Origin: Bryobacterales bacterium
Lineage (GTDB): Bacteria > Acidobacteriota > Terriglobia > Bryobacterales > Bryobacteraceae
NCBI GenBank assembly: GCA_003132905.1
Contig: PKZC01000093.1
Location: 11,622-17,074, forward strand
Direction: 5' to 3'
Length of the DNA stretch: 5,453 nucleotides
Part shown: positions 1 through 5,293 of the stretch, in pieces
Numbering within the stretch: the first letter of the stretch is position 1
How the letters are laid out: every line of letters begins with the position of its first letter
Position numbers and translations under genes: made by a program
Notes under the pieces: model-generated
Told to the model about the DNA's origin: nothing
Databases searched by the model: none
Seen by the model: the letters and a program-made list of their open reading frames with translations, nothing else

Positions 1-446
1 CGGCCATCGGTAAAAATCTGGCGATAGCTATGCACCGCCTCGTAGAGAATGATCAGCATTTTTTCGCTATTCACAATCTTGAAAGGGTAGGGAACGGCAT
101 CCGACCGCGGCACTCCGCCCGGAATGCAATTACCGGTGGGATCTTCTTTGCTCTCGGTATCGCGCCGGTGCTTAAACAACGCGGCCGCCCAAGGCTGAAA
201 GGGAGCGTCGCCGGGTTTCAGGTCGGACGCGAGGTTGCCGATGTAGGGCGGCGAAGGCTGCCAAATGCCCGACAAGTCCGGTTTTCCATCAGGAGTCTTC
301 GGCGCAGGGGCTGAGAGATTGGCCTTCCCGTCCGGCAAGCGGGGAATCCCCGGATTCCGCACATTGAACCACTGCGCGGAAACGACGACAGGGGCAATGC
401 ACAGAATCACAACTGCACTCACGGCGGCTACAGGGATCTTGGTCAT
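1..446 (-). CDS. Secreted 'DLSGIW'-type protein of unknown function (5' part only)
   Basis: Reading leftwards from the ATG at 446 gives 148 codons with no stop before the window edge, so the C-terminal part is missing. Residues 1-24 are a clear signal peptide: Lys3, a hydrophobic core and a VSA|Q cleavage site. Cys16 does not fit a lipobox. The mature part has a Pro-rich segment, the motif PDGKPDLSGIW (52-62), a GNCIPGGVPR block (105-114) and YRQIFTDG at the cut end. From memory, this combination marks a family of exported proteins that is very abundant in Acidobacteriota (Solibacter relatives), usually annotated as hypothetical; no reaction is known to me. An in-frame ATG at 482 would add 12 residues, but a good -10 hexamer (474-479) lies between the two ATGs, so 446 is preferred. 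No Shine-Dalgarno sequence is evident before 446. It is transcribed divergently from the GGDEF-like gene. Confidence 0.85.
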   Translation of the reverse strand, partial: MTKIPVAAVSAVVILCIAPVVVSAQWFNVRNPGIPRLPDGKANLSAPAPKTPDGKPDLSGIWQPSPPYIGNLASDLKPGDAPFQPWAAALFKHRRDTESKEDPTGNCIPGGVPRSDAVPYPFKIVNSEKMLIILYEAVHSYRQIFTDG

Positions 447-473
447 GATAAGGCACCGGGCGTAATCCGTCTC

Positions 474-479
474 AGTATA
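474..479 (-). promoter_or_regulatory. Candidate -10 element for the secreted-protein gene
   Basis: On the minus strand these bases read TATACT, five of six matches to the sigma70 -10 consensus, 27 nt upstream of the ATG at 446. A start of transcription near 467 would leave a leader of about 20 nt. No good -35 box is found at 16-18 nt spacing; only a T-rich stretch (around 496-503) is there. The element would lie inside the coding region if translation began at 482, which argues for the 446 start. Confidence 0.45.
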
Positions 480-548
480 CATGGCAAAAAAATCCTAAAA
501 AGCCGGCCGCCTTCATCCGATAAGGGATTGGAGCATCTCGGCGCAATC

Positions 549-1547
549 ATGATCTCACTTCGCAAGACCGCAACCGAACTGGACCGCCTGGAGGAACTGA
601 ATCGCACCGCCATCACCTGCTACTCGTCGGCGCTTCGTTCCACCGAGCAGAACGCCATCGAACTGGACGCCGCTCAAACGGCCCACTTCCGCGCGCAGTT
701 GCAGGCGCTACGGGACCAACTTCGGGCTGACGCCGGATCCCGGGAGTTGGAGTCGGTCCAGGCTTCATTTGAAACCGAACTGAAGAACTATCGGGATAAA
801 ACGGGCGAGCAGGTGCAGAAGCTGCGCCGCGAAGTGCAGGCCGCCGCCGCTGCTTTGGAATCCTTCGCCGGCTCCATCAGCGAAAGTGAAGTCAATCTGG
901 AATCCGGCCTCAAACGCGAACTGAAGATCCTCAGCCAGAGCGCCGAAAGCGACGACATTCAGTCCATGCGCGGCGTTATCCGCGCCTCCACCGCCAAAAT
1001 CGCCGCCAGCCTCCAGGAGATGCGTTCCTCGAATCAGTTGGCGATCGCGCAACTGAAAGATGAAATTCGTCTGCTGCATCAAGAGGTCCGATCTGCCCGG
1101 CAAACAGCCGACCCCGCCGCGGAAAGCCGGCAGCAAATAACCGGGCGAATGCAGGAGTTTATTAACAAAAACGCGGCCTTCTCCGTTCTGCTGGTAGTGG
1201 TTCGAAATTTAGACGGGCTGCAGAACTGTTATTCGCCGGCGCTGATCGACAGCGCGCTGCGCGGCTTCCAGGCTCGCTTCGAGAACATCCTTCCGCCCTC
1301 CACGTCGGTAGGACGCTGGGCGAAAGACCAATTCGCGGCCGTGTTGACCACCGCGCCCGGAAACGCCATCGACATGTCCGCCGAGGTGGTTCGCAAACTC
1401 ACAGAGCCTTTCCTGGAACAGGACCAGGGCGCTACGCACTCGATTGCCTTTAACCCGCGAGCCGGCGTGATCGAATTTATTCCCGGCTCCGATTTAGCGA
1501 AGTTTCAAGCCAAGCTGAAGCAGCTGGCCGACGCTCTCGCCGGCTAA
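549..1547 (+). CDS. Cytoplasmic helical protein with a degenerate GGDEF domain
   Basis: Counting from the ATG at 549, the product has 332 residues with no signal peptide or membrane segment. Residues about 5-190 are rich in Ala, Glu, Leu, Arg and Gln and are predicted to be long helices or coiled coil. Residues about 208-332 resemble a GGDEF (diguanylate cyclase) fold. The first-strand motif DxDxFK appears as NLDGLQ (220-225), and the signature RxGGDEF appears as RWAKDQF (256-262). The first metal-binding Asp, both signature glycines and the Glu are therefore lost, and no RxxD inhibitory site is seen before the signature. In known diguanylate cyclases these residues bind metal and GTP, so cyclic-di-GMP synthesis is unlikely; a binding or dimerisation role is inferred. 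A TTG at 528 could add seven residues, but AAGGGA abuts it with no spacing. GGAG at 530-533 lies 15 nt before the ATG, which is also not ideal. The gene ends 3 bp from a convergent gene. Confidence 0.8.
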   Translation: MISLRKTATELDRLEELNRTAITCYSSALRSTEQNAIELDAAQTAHFRAQLQALRDQLRADAGSRELESVQASFETELKNYRDKTGEQVQKLRREVQAAAAALESFAGSISESEVNLESGLKRELKILSQSAESDDIQSMRGVIRASTAKIAASLQEMRSSNQLAIAQLKDEIRLLHQEVRSARQTADPAAESRQQITGRMQEFINKNAAFSVLLVVVRNLDGLQNCYSPALIDSALRGFQARFENILPPSTSVGRWAKDQFAAVLTTAPGNAIDMSAEVVRKLTEPFLEQDQGATHSIAFNPRAGVIEFIPGSDLAKFQAKLKQLADALAG

Positions 1548-1550
1548 TCG

Positions 1551-1865
1551 CTAAAAGAATGCAAACCAGAGAACGAGCCCCAACCCTGCGATCACTACTG
1601 CTCCAACCAGACCCGCGATCAGGCGGCTCGGATCGATCCTCTCCCCAACCCTTGTGGTGGTGAAAATTATTCCAAGCCCCACAAAAAGCGCCAGATCGAT
1701 CAAACCCTGCGTGGTCCAATCATGATCTGTGAGGGACTTCAGAAAGTCCTTGAACGGAGCATACGCATCTTTGGCGCACGACAGCGCGGTATTCAGCAAC
1801 GCGGTGATTCCGGCAGCCAGCGCGAAGCCGGACGTGGCCGCTGACAGCTTCTCGTCAGCTGGCAT
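1551..1865 (-). CDS. Small integral membrane protein, unknown function
   Basis: This 104-residue protein is the last gene of the padR block. Strong hydrophobic segments lie at about 54-70 and 82-104, with a weaker one at 11-29, giving two or three membrane helices. The loop between the first two is charged and aromatic (around FKDFLKSLTDHDW, 38-50), and the loop at 71-81 carries Arg and Glu. The C-terminus ends inside a helix (FAFF) with no tail. I recognise no family or catalytic motif. The ATG at 1865 overlaps the end of the upstream membrane-protein gene by 11 bp and has a good Shine-Dalgarno sequence inside that gene, so translation after its neighbour is expected. A physical partnership with the four-helix protein is inferred from this coupling. 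The stop codon lies 3 bp from the end of the convergent GGDEF-like gene. Confidence 0.72.
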   Translation of the reverse strand: MPADEKLSAATSGFALAAGITALLNTALSCAKDAYAPFKDFLKSLTDHDWTTQGLIDLALFVGLGIIFTTTRVGERIDPSRLIAGLVGAVVIAGLGLVLWFAFF

Positions 1866-2328
1866 GTTGCAGCAAAGCCACCTTAACGCCGTGCTCGATC
1901 ACCGCGCCGGCGCCTTCCACGGCCAAACCCGCAATCGCAACCAGCGCCGCTACGGACAGGACGAGTTTGCGGGCGGCCGGATTGGAATACACTTTTTCCC
2001 GAGTGGCGATGGGAAGAAGAAGTGCCAGAATCGCGGTGACGAAGAACAGATGTTCCTTCGTCTCCATGAAAAAGTTATGCGCGAACGGCCAGGGCCCCTG
2101 GAGGATCAGCGCTTTTTCCGCCGGATAGAAGTGAACGTACCAATATCCGCCGCAAATCCATGCCGCGCTCATGCATACCGCCACCACCAGGGCGAACCTC
2201 TGTAGGCGGACCGCATTTCCGGGCGTGGCATTCAGAGCCTCCACAAAAACCCATATCGCCGCCAGGCAACCCGCAACTCCGCAGCCGGCGTGCGCGAAAA
2301 GGATGACGTCGCTAGCGGAGATATTCAA
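1855..2328 (-). CDS. Four-helix inner-membrane protein with clustered histidines
   Basis: This 157-residue protein has predicted membrane helices at about 8-30, 45-64, 94-109 and 121-143. The 31-44 loop (Arg41, Arg44) and the 110-121 loop (Arg110, Lys112, Arg120, Lys121) are positive and so probably cytoplasmic, which places both termini and the central loop in the periplasm. On that side lie His13, His66, His84, His93 and His146, within segments such as GGYWYVHFYP (60-69) and GPWPFAHNFFMETKEH (78-93). Such an arrangement could hold a metal or heme, but I see no named heme-binding motif and do not recognise the family with confidence. Translation starts at a TTG whose last two bases begin the TGA stop of the barrel gene (TTGA, 4-bp overlap). 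No later start codon would keep helix 1. A GGGGG run 4 nt upstream is the only ribosome-site candidate, so translational coupling is likely. Confidence 0.75.
   Translation of the reverse strand: MNISASDVILFAHAGCGVAGCLAAIWVFVEALNATPGNAVRLQRFALVVAVCMSAAWICGGYWYVHFYPAEKALILQGPWPFAHNFFMETKEHLFFVTAILALLLPIATREKVYSNPAARKLVLSVAALVAIAGLAVEGAGAVIEHGVKVALLQHAS
1878..1884 (-). promoter_or_regulatory. Shine-Dalgarno of the small membrane protein gene
   Basis: The minus strand reads AAGGTGG here, a near-complete anti-16S match, 12 nt before the ATG at 1865. It lies inside the 3' end of the four-helix protein gene and supports both the chosen start and the 11-bp overlap. Confidence 0.6.
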
Positions 2329-3164
2329 AGCGCCCCCGGTGGACCAAGACGATTGAACGCGGCTCCGGCTGGGGGCTTATCCTGATCATCCGGTTTGTCC
2401 TTGTCCGCTTTCTTGCCCCAAGTCCAATACAGCCCGAGGTACGCGTAGTTCTCCGTTTGCCCGATGGCGGAATGCCCATAACAGAACAGCAATTGGAAAC
2501 CAGGATCGCGGAATTTGTAATAACCGCCCGTATCCACCAGCGTCGATGGGCGTGTTTGCGGCGCCAGTGGACCTTCTGGCCCGTGATAAAAGATCTCGGT
2601 TCCGAGCGTCCACTTTTTGCCAAAATCACGCTGCACCAGCCAACCGGCGAACGGATAGTTCCTATAGCCGGGCACGCTGAAGACAGTTACACCGCCGCCA
2701 CCATAGGTGGTCCAGGGGCCAAAGCTTTTTTGCGCCCAGAGCGGCACTTTGTACCAGGTCTTGCCCACGCCCAGGGCCCGAGGAGCGCTGCCGGTGGGGA
2801 TCTCGAACATTGTGAACGTTCCAATCTGGGGACGGTGTTTTGTTTCCTGGATGAAGCGGTATTTGATTCCCAGCTCGATGTCGCCGATTCCGAAAGCGCG
2901 TGGACCATCGGCTGGAAAAATGGCGGCGGCCGGAGCGATCAGATGCAGGTGAAGGTTGGGAGCCGCGCCCCAATTGAACTCAATGGCAGGCCCCACGGTG
3001 TCGGTTTCCAGTGGCGTTCCGTCTGAGGAGGCGAAAGTATAGAACTCGTAGTTCCTGAAATCGATCGGCTCCGGATCGTCAGTTTGAAACGGAGGACCGG
3101 CCAGCGCGGTCGTTGACGCGGCAAGCACCACGGCCAGTCCGGCCCATACGCTACTTCGTTTCAT
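2325..3164 (-). CDS. Outer-membrane beta-barrel protein (phenol_MetA_deg-like 'transporter')
   Basis: The 279-residue product begins with a signal peptide (1-22, cleavage ALA|G). The mature start GPPFQTDDPEP (23-33) is typical of outer-membrane proteins annotated as 'transporter' or putative MetA-pathway proteins. Alternating aromatic and polar stretches follow, for example HLHLIAPAA (72-80), IELGIKYRF (96-104), TLGTEIFYH (187-194) and YAYLGLYWTWG (240-250), as expected of barrel strands. Family members are predicted outer-membrane channels; the link to phenol degradation is historical and no substrate is implied here. The chain does not end at the last strand: residues 251-279 form a charged, Pro-rich tail (KADKDKPDDQDKPP). 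The ATG at 3164 has GGAG 6 nt upstream, inside padR, and the genes overlap by 14 bp. The stop overlaps the TTG start of the next gene by 4 bp. Confidence 0.8.
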   Translation of the reverse strand: MKRSSVWAGLAVVLAASTTALAGPPFQTDDPEPIDFRNYEFYTFASSDGTPLETDTVGPAIEFNWGAAPNLHLHLIAPAAAIFPADGPRAFGIGDIELGIKYRFIQETKHRPQIGTFTMFEIPTGSAPRALGVGKTWYKVPLWAQKSFGPWTTYGGGGVTVFSVPGYRNYPFAGWLVQRDFGKKWTLGTEIFYHGPEGPLAPQTRPSTLVDTGGYYKFRDPGFQLLFCYGHSAIGQTENYAYLGLYWTWGKKADKDKPDDQDKPPAGAAFNRLGPPGAL

Positions 3165-3489
3165 TCAGTTCTCCAAACAATTCACTCACCTTGATCTTCA
3201 TCGCTTGAAGTGCCTTTCTGCCCCGCGGCGTGGCCCGATAAATCTTGCGGTTCGATTGCCCGTTGCGCTTTTCCGCCGAACGCAAGTAGCCCTTCTTTTC
3301 GAGCCCGTGCAGCAGTGGATAAAGCGTTCCAAGACTAATCCGATAACCGTGCCGCGCCAGCTCCTCGGCCATTTCCATCCCGAAGATGGGTCCTTCCACG
3401 GCATGATGAAGAATATGCAGACGGATTAACCCGGTGTAGAGATCGCGGTACTCAAAGGGATTGTTAATATCGTGTTTCGATATCGCCAT
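3151..3489 (-). CDS. PadR-family transcriptional regulator
   Basis: This 112-residue protein is a winged helix-turn-helix repressor of the short PadR type. The core starts at LIRLHILHHA (21-30) and EGPIFGMEMAEEL (32-44). The recognition helix region is SLGTLYPLLHGLEKKGYL (52-69), close to the family signature SPGTLYPxLxxLExxGxL, with Leu in place of the usual Pro. The wing contains RKIYRATPRG (81-90), and a short C-terminal helix for dimerisation follows. PadR proteins usually repress their own operon and release DNA on binding a small hydrophobic ligand or on another signal. The start is fixed: an in-frame TAG (3493-3495) lies just upstream of the ATG and the next Met is residue 38. There is no Shine-Dalgarno sequence, and the predicted transcription start is only about 9 nt away. 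It is the first gene of a four-gene overlapping block and probably its regulator. Confidence 0.93.
   Translation of the reverse strand: MAISKHDINNPFEYRDLYTGLIRLHILHHAVEGPIFGMEMAEELARHGYRISLGTLYPLLHGLEKKGYLRSAEKRNGQSNRKIYRATPRGRKALQAMKIKVSELFGELNETK
3171..3174 (-). promoter_or_regulatory. Shine-Dalgarno of the barrel gene, inside padR
   Basis: The minus strand reads GGAG here, 6 nt before the ATG at 3164. It lies within the last codons of padR and fixes the start that gives the 14-bp overlap. Confidence 0.6.
3467..3483. promoter_or_regulatory. Inverted repeat, candidate PadR operator inside padR
   Basis: ATATCG (3467-3472) and CGATAT (3478-3483) are exact inverted repeats around a 5-bp spacer (TGTTT). 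The right arm runs into a perfect 8-bp palindrome, CGATATCG (3478-3485). The dyad falls in padR codons 3-8, about 15-31 nt after the predicted transcription start. It is not the ATGT-N8-ACAT site described for some PadR proteins. Operator function is inferred from symmetry and position. Confidence 0.4.
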
Positions 3490-3499
3490 TCGCTAGCGA
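3490..3499. promoter_or_regulatory. 10-bp perfect palindrome over the padR transcription start
   Basis: TCGCTAGCGA is fully self-complementary and abuts the padR ATG. It covers the predicted transcription start (about 3497-3500) and takes the place where a Shine-Dalgarno sequence would normally be. Its right end forms part of a CGATA word (3497-3501), which also occurs as TATCG or CGATA at 3468-3472, 3478-3482 and 3481-3485. A repressor bound here would block the promoter, so it is a candidate PadR autoregulatory site. Confidence 0.45.
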
Positions 3500-3504
3500 T
3501 ACTG

Positions 3505-3533
3505 AGTGTACGCGCACCTGGGTCCGGCGTCAA
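3505..3533 (-). promoter_or_regulatory. Promoter of the padR operon
   Basis: On the minus strand, TTGACG (3533 to 3528) and TACACT (3510 to 3505) are separated by exactly 17 nt. These match the sigma70 -35 consensus at five of six positions and the -10 at four of six. Transcription would start at about 3497-3500, giving a leader of about 9 nt before the padR ATG. This is the only strong promoter-like pair I found for the four-gene block. Confidence 0.6.
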
Positions 3534-3580
3534 TAGTCCACTTCATTCGAATTTCTCCTCCAGGCTCCAACTTTTTAGCT

Positions 3581-3589
3581 TGCTATCCT
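3581..3589 (+). promoter_or_regulatory. Candidate extended -10 for the peptidase gene
   Basis: TGCTATCCT has the TGn extension and a four-of-six -10 hexamer (TATCCT, 3584-3589). It ends 9 nt before the ATG at 3599, so the transcript would have almost no leader. No convincing -35 box is present at normal spacing, which an extended -10 may tolerate. No clear Shine-Dalgarno sequence precedes the ATG, in keeping with leaderless or short-leader translation. Confidence 0.35.
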
Positions 3590-3598
3590 GTGAGTCTC

Positions 3599-5284
3599 AT
3601 GTGGCGAATAGTGTCAATTCTGTTGCTATTGCCCTCGCTTTCCTTCGCACAACAGAAACCGGATTCATTGGATCGCCTGGCATCTGAATTCTGGACATGG
3701 CGCGCAGAGTACCGTCCCTTCACCTTTGACGACGTCCCGCGTCTGGAGCACACCGCCGGAGTGCGCGATTGGTCGGCCGCATCCGTCGCCAAGGAGCGCA
3801 CCGATCTCGCGGCCTTCGAGCGCCGCTGGAAGGCAATCCCCACCAGCGGCTGGCCCGTTGCAAGGATGGTGGACTATCGGCTGATGGGCTCCGCTATTGC
3901 GCGCGTCCGGTGGGAGCTGGATGTGAACCCGTGCTGGCAGCGCGACCCTGCGTTTTATGTGGAGCAGACGGTAGACGCGCTGCAGGAGGCGATCGTGCCT
4001 CCGCCGCCATTCAGCGATGCGCGTTCACGAGAAATTGTGGCACGCGCCGAAAATATTCCGGCGATTTTGGAACAAGCCAAACTCAACCTGCGCGCCATTG
4101 CGCCGTTCGCCCAGCTCACCATCGAGTTGCTCTCCGATATCGATGGCCGGCTGACACGCGTGGAGCGCGGTGTATCGCCGCTGCTTTCTAGCGAGGCCGA
4201 TCGGGCGCGCTTCCGTCCGGCCATGGCCGCGGCGAGCAAGGCGCTGATCGAGTATCGGGAATGGCTGAAACAGAACCTGCCCAACATGCGGCAGGACTTC
4301 GCTCTGGGCGGCAGGGCATATGGATTCTTCCTGCATCAGGTTGCTCTTTTGCCTTACACGCCTGAGCAGTTGCTGGCCATGGCGCGGCAGGATTTTGAGC
4401 GCGTGCTCGCGATGGAATCTTATGAACATCAGCGGGACCTGAAGGCGCCGGAATTGAAGATGGCCGGGACAGCGGAAGAAGAAGCCGCTCGCATGGTCCG
4501 CGACGATGCGAACATTCGCCGCTATTTAACGGAGCATCAAATTCTAACGGTTCCGCCCGATTTGCCGCACTGGACCCTACGCCCTGCGCCCGACTACGTC
4601 GCTGCTTTTGACGCGTTCGGCGAGATTGACGATTTCACCGGTCCGTCGCGCCCGCATGACAGTGGAACGCGCTGGATCCAGCCGCCCTCGAACGACCTCG
4701 GCTACTTCTGGAAAGCGTACGCGCAGGATACACGCACCACCGGCGTGCATGAGGGTGTGCCGGGCCACTTTTTCCAATTATCGTTATCCAGGCGAAACCC
4801 CGACCCGATCCGACGCCAGTACTACGATTCAAGCGCGAACGAAGGCCTTGGATTTTATGCCGAGGAAATGATGCTGGCCGCCGGCCTGTATGACGACGCT
4901 CCACGATCACGCGAGACGATTTACAACTTCGCCCGCCTGCGGGCATTGCGCGTCGAAGTGGATGTGAAACTGGCGCTGGGGCAGTTCACCATTCCGCAGG
5001 CTGCCGATTATCTGGCGCGCACCGTACCCATGGACAAGGGGACAGCCGGCGGCGAAGCGGCAGGTTGTTCGAGCGCTCCGGGGCTGGGAATCGCGTACGA
5101 AATCGGCAAATTGCAGATCGAGCGAATGCTCGCGGACCGGCGTCTGCAGCCAGGTGGCAAGTTCAGTCTCCGTGATTTTCACGATTACGTGTGGAGCAAT
5201 GCGAACGTGCCGCTATCGCTGCAACGCTGGGAATTGCTGGGTCTAGCCGACGACATTCAGAGGGCCGACGAATTGGCGAAGTGA
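3599..5284 (+). CDS. Exported DUF885-family predicted zinc metallopeptidase
   Basis: From the ATG at 3599 the protein has 561 residues, the usual size for DUF885 proteins. Residues 1-17 are a signal peptide (hydrophobic ILLLLPSL, cleavage SFA|QQ) with no lipobox Cys, so it is probably periplasmic or secreted. The family metal motif HExxPGHxxQ is present as HEGVPGHFFQ (384-393). The downstream helix NEGLGFYAEEM (414-424) supplies conserved acidic residues (Glu415, Glu422), and PGLGIAYEIGK (494-504) matches the conserved C-terminal block. These imply a metal-dependent peptidase, but no substrate has been set for this subfamily as far as I know. At VEVDVKLALG (452-461) the His that many relatives carry four residues after the Asp seems to be Ala459. 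A GTG at 3506 would add 31 residues but would overlap the padR promoter and bury the signal peptide. The gene is divergent from padR and ends 9 bp from a convergent dehydrogenase. Confidence 0.87.
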   Translation: MWRIVSILLLLPSLSFAQQKPDSLDRLASEFWTWRAEYRPFTFDDVPRLEHTAGVRDWSAASVAKERTDLAAFERRWKAIPTSGWPVARMVDYRLMGSAIARVRWELDVNPCWQRDPAFYVEQTVDALQEAIVPPPPFSDARSREIVARAENIPAILEQAKLNLRAIAPFAQLTIELLSDIDGRLTRVERGVSPLLSSEADRARFRPAMAAASKALIEYREWLKQNLPNMRQDFALGGRAYGFFLHQVALLPYTPEQLLAMARQDFERVLAMESYEHQRDLKAPELKMAGTAEEEAARMVRDDANIRRYLTEHQILTVPPDLPHWTLRPAPDYVAAFDAFGEIDDFTGPSRPHDSGTRWIQPPSNDLGYFWKAYAQDTRTTGVHEGVPGHFFQLSLSRRNPDPIRRQYYDSSANEGLGFYAEEMMLAAGLYDDAPRSRETIYNFARLRALRVEVDVKLALGQFTIPQAADYLARTVPMDKGTAGGEAAGCSSAPGLGIAYEIGKLQIERMLADRRLQPGGKFSLRDFHDYVWSNANVPLSLQRWELLGLADDIQRADELAK

Positions 5285-5293
5285 GCGAAAACT

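Noticed and set aside
30..465. Open plus-strand frames over the left end
   Set aside because: They lie opposite the minus-strand secreted-protein gene, which has a signal peptide and recognisable family motifs. The plus-strand translations are Arg/Gly-rich and low in order, as expected for antisense shadows.
482..482. Upstream ATG at 482 as start of the secreted-protein gene
   Set aside because: An AGGA lies 10 nt before it, but using it would put the TATACT -10 element inside the coding region and add an acidic stretch before the signal peptide. It remains a possible alternative.
486..510. A-rich tract followed by GCCGGCCGGC-like symmetry as a terminator or hairpin
   Set aside because: It sits between two divergent genes, so no transcript needs to end here. 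The GC symmetry is short, and the A run may at most act as an upstream promoter element.
528..548. TTG at 528 as start of the GGDEF-like gene
   Set aside because: The purine-rich AAGGGA directly abuts the TTG and leaves no spacing for a ribosome site, and an ATG follows seven codons later. The choice is not certain.
1729..2205. A 158-residue plus-strand open frame over the two membrane-protein genes
   Set aside because: It lies opposite two genes with clear membrane helices and coupled starts; its own product is Arg/Gln/His-rich with no recognisable domain.
2457..3026. A 189-residue plus-strand open frame opposite the barrel gene
   Set aside because: It is an antisense shadow of the barrel gene, with no recognisable motif, signal or ribosome site that I could see.
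3506..3598. GTG at 3506 as start of the DUF885 gene
   Set aside because: It would put 31 residues ahead of a clean signal peptide and overlap the padR promoter; the ATG at 3599 gives a standard exported protein.
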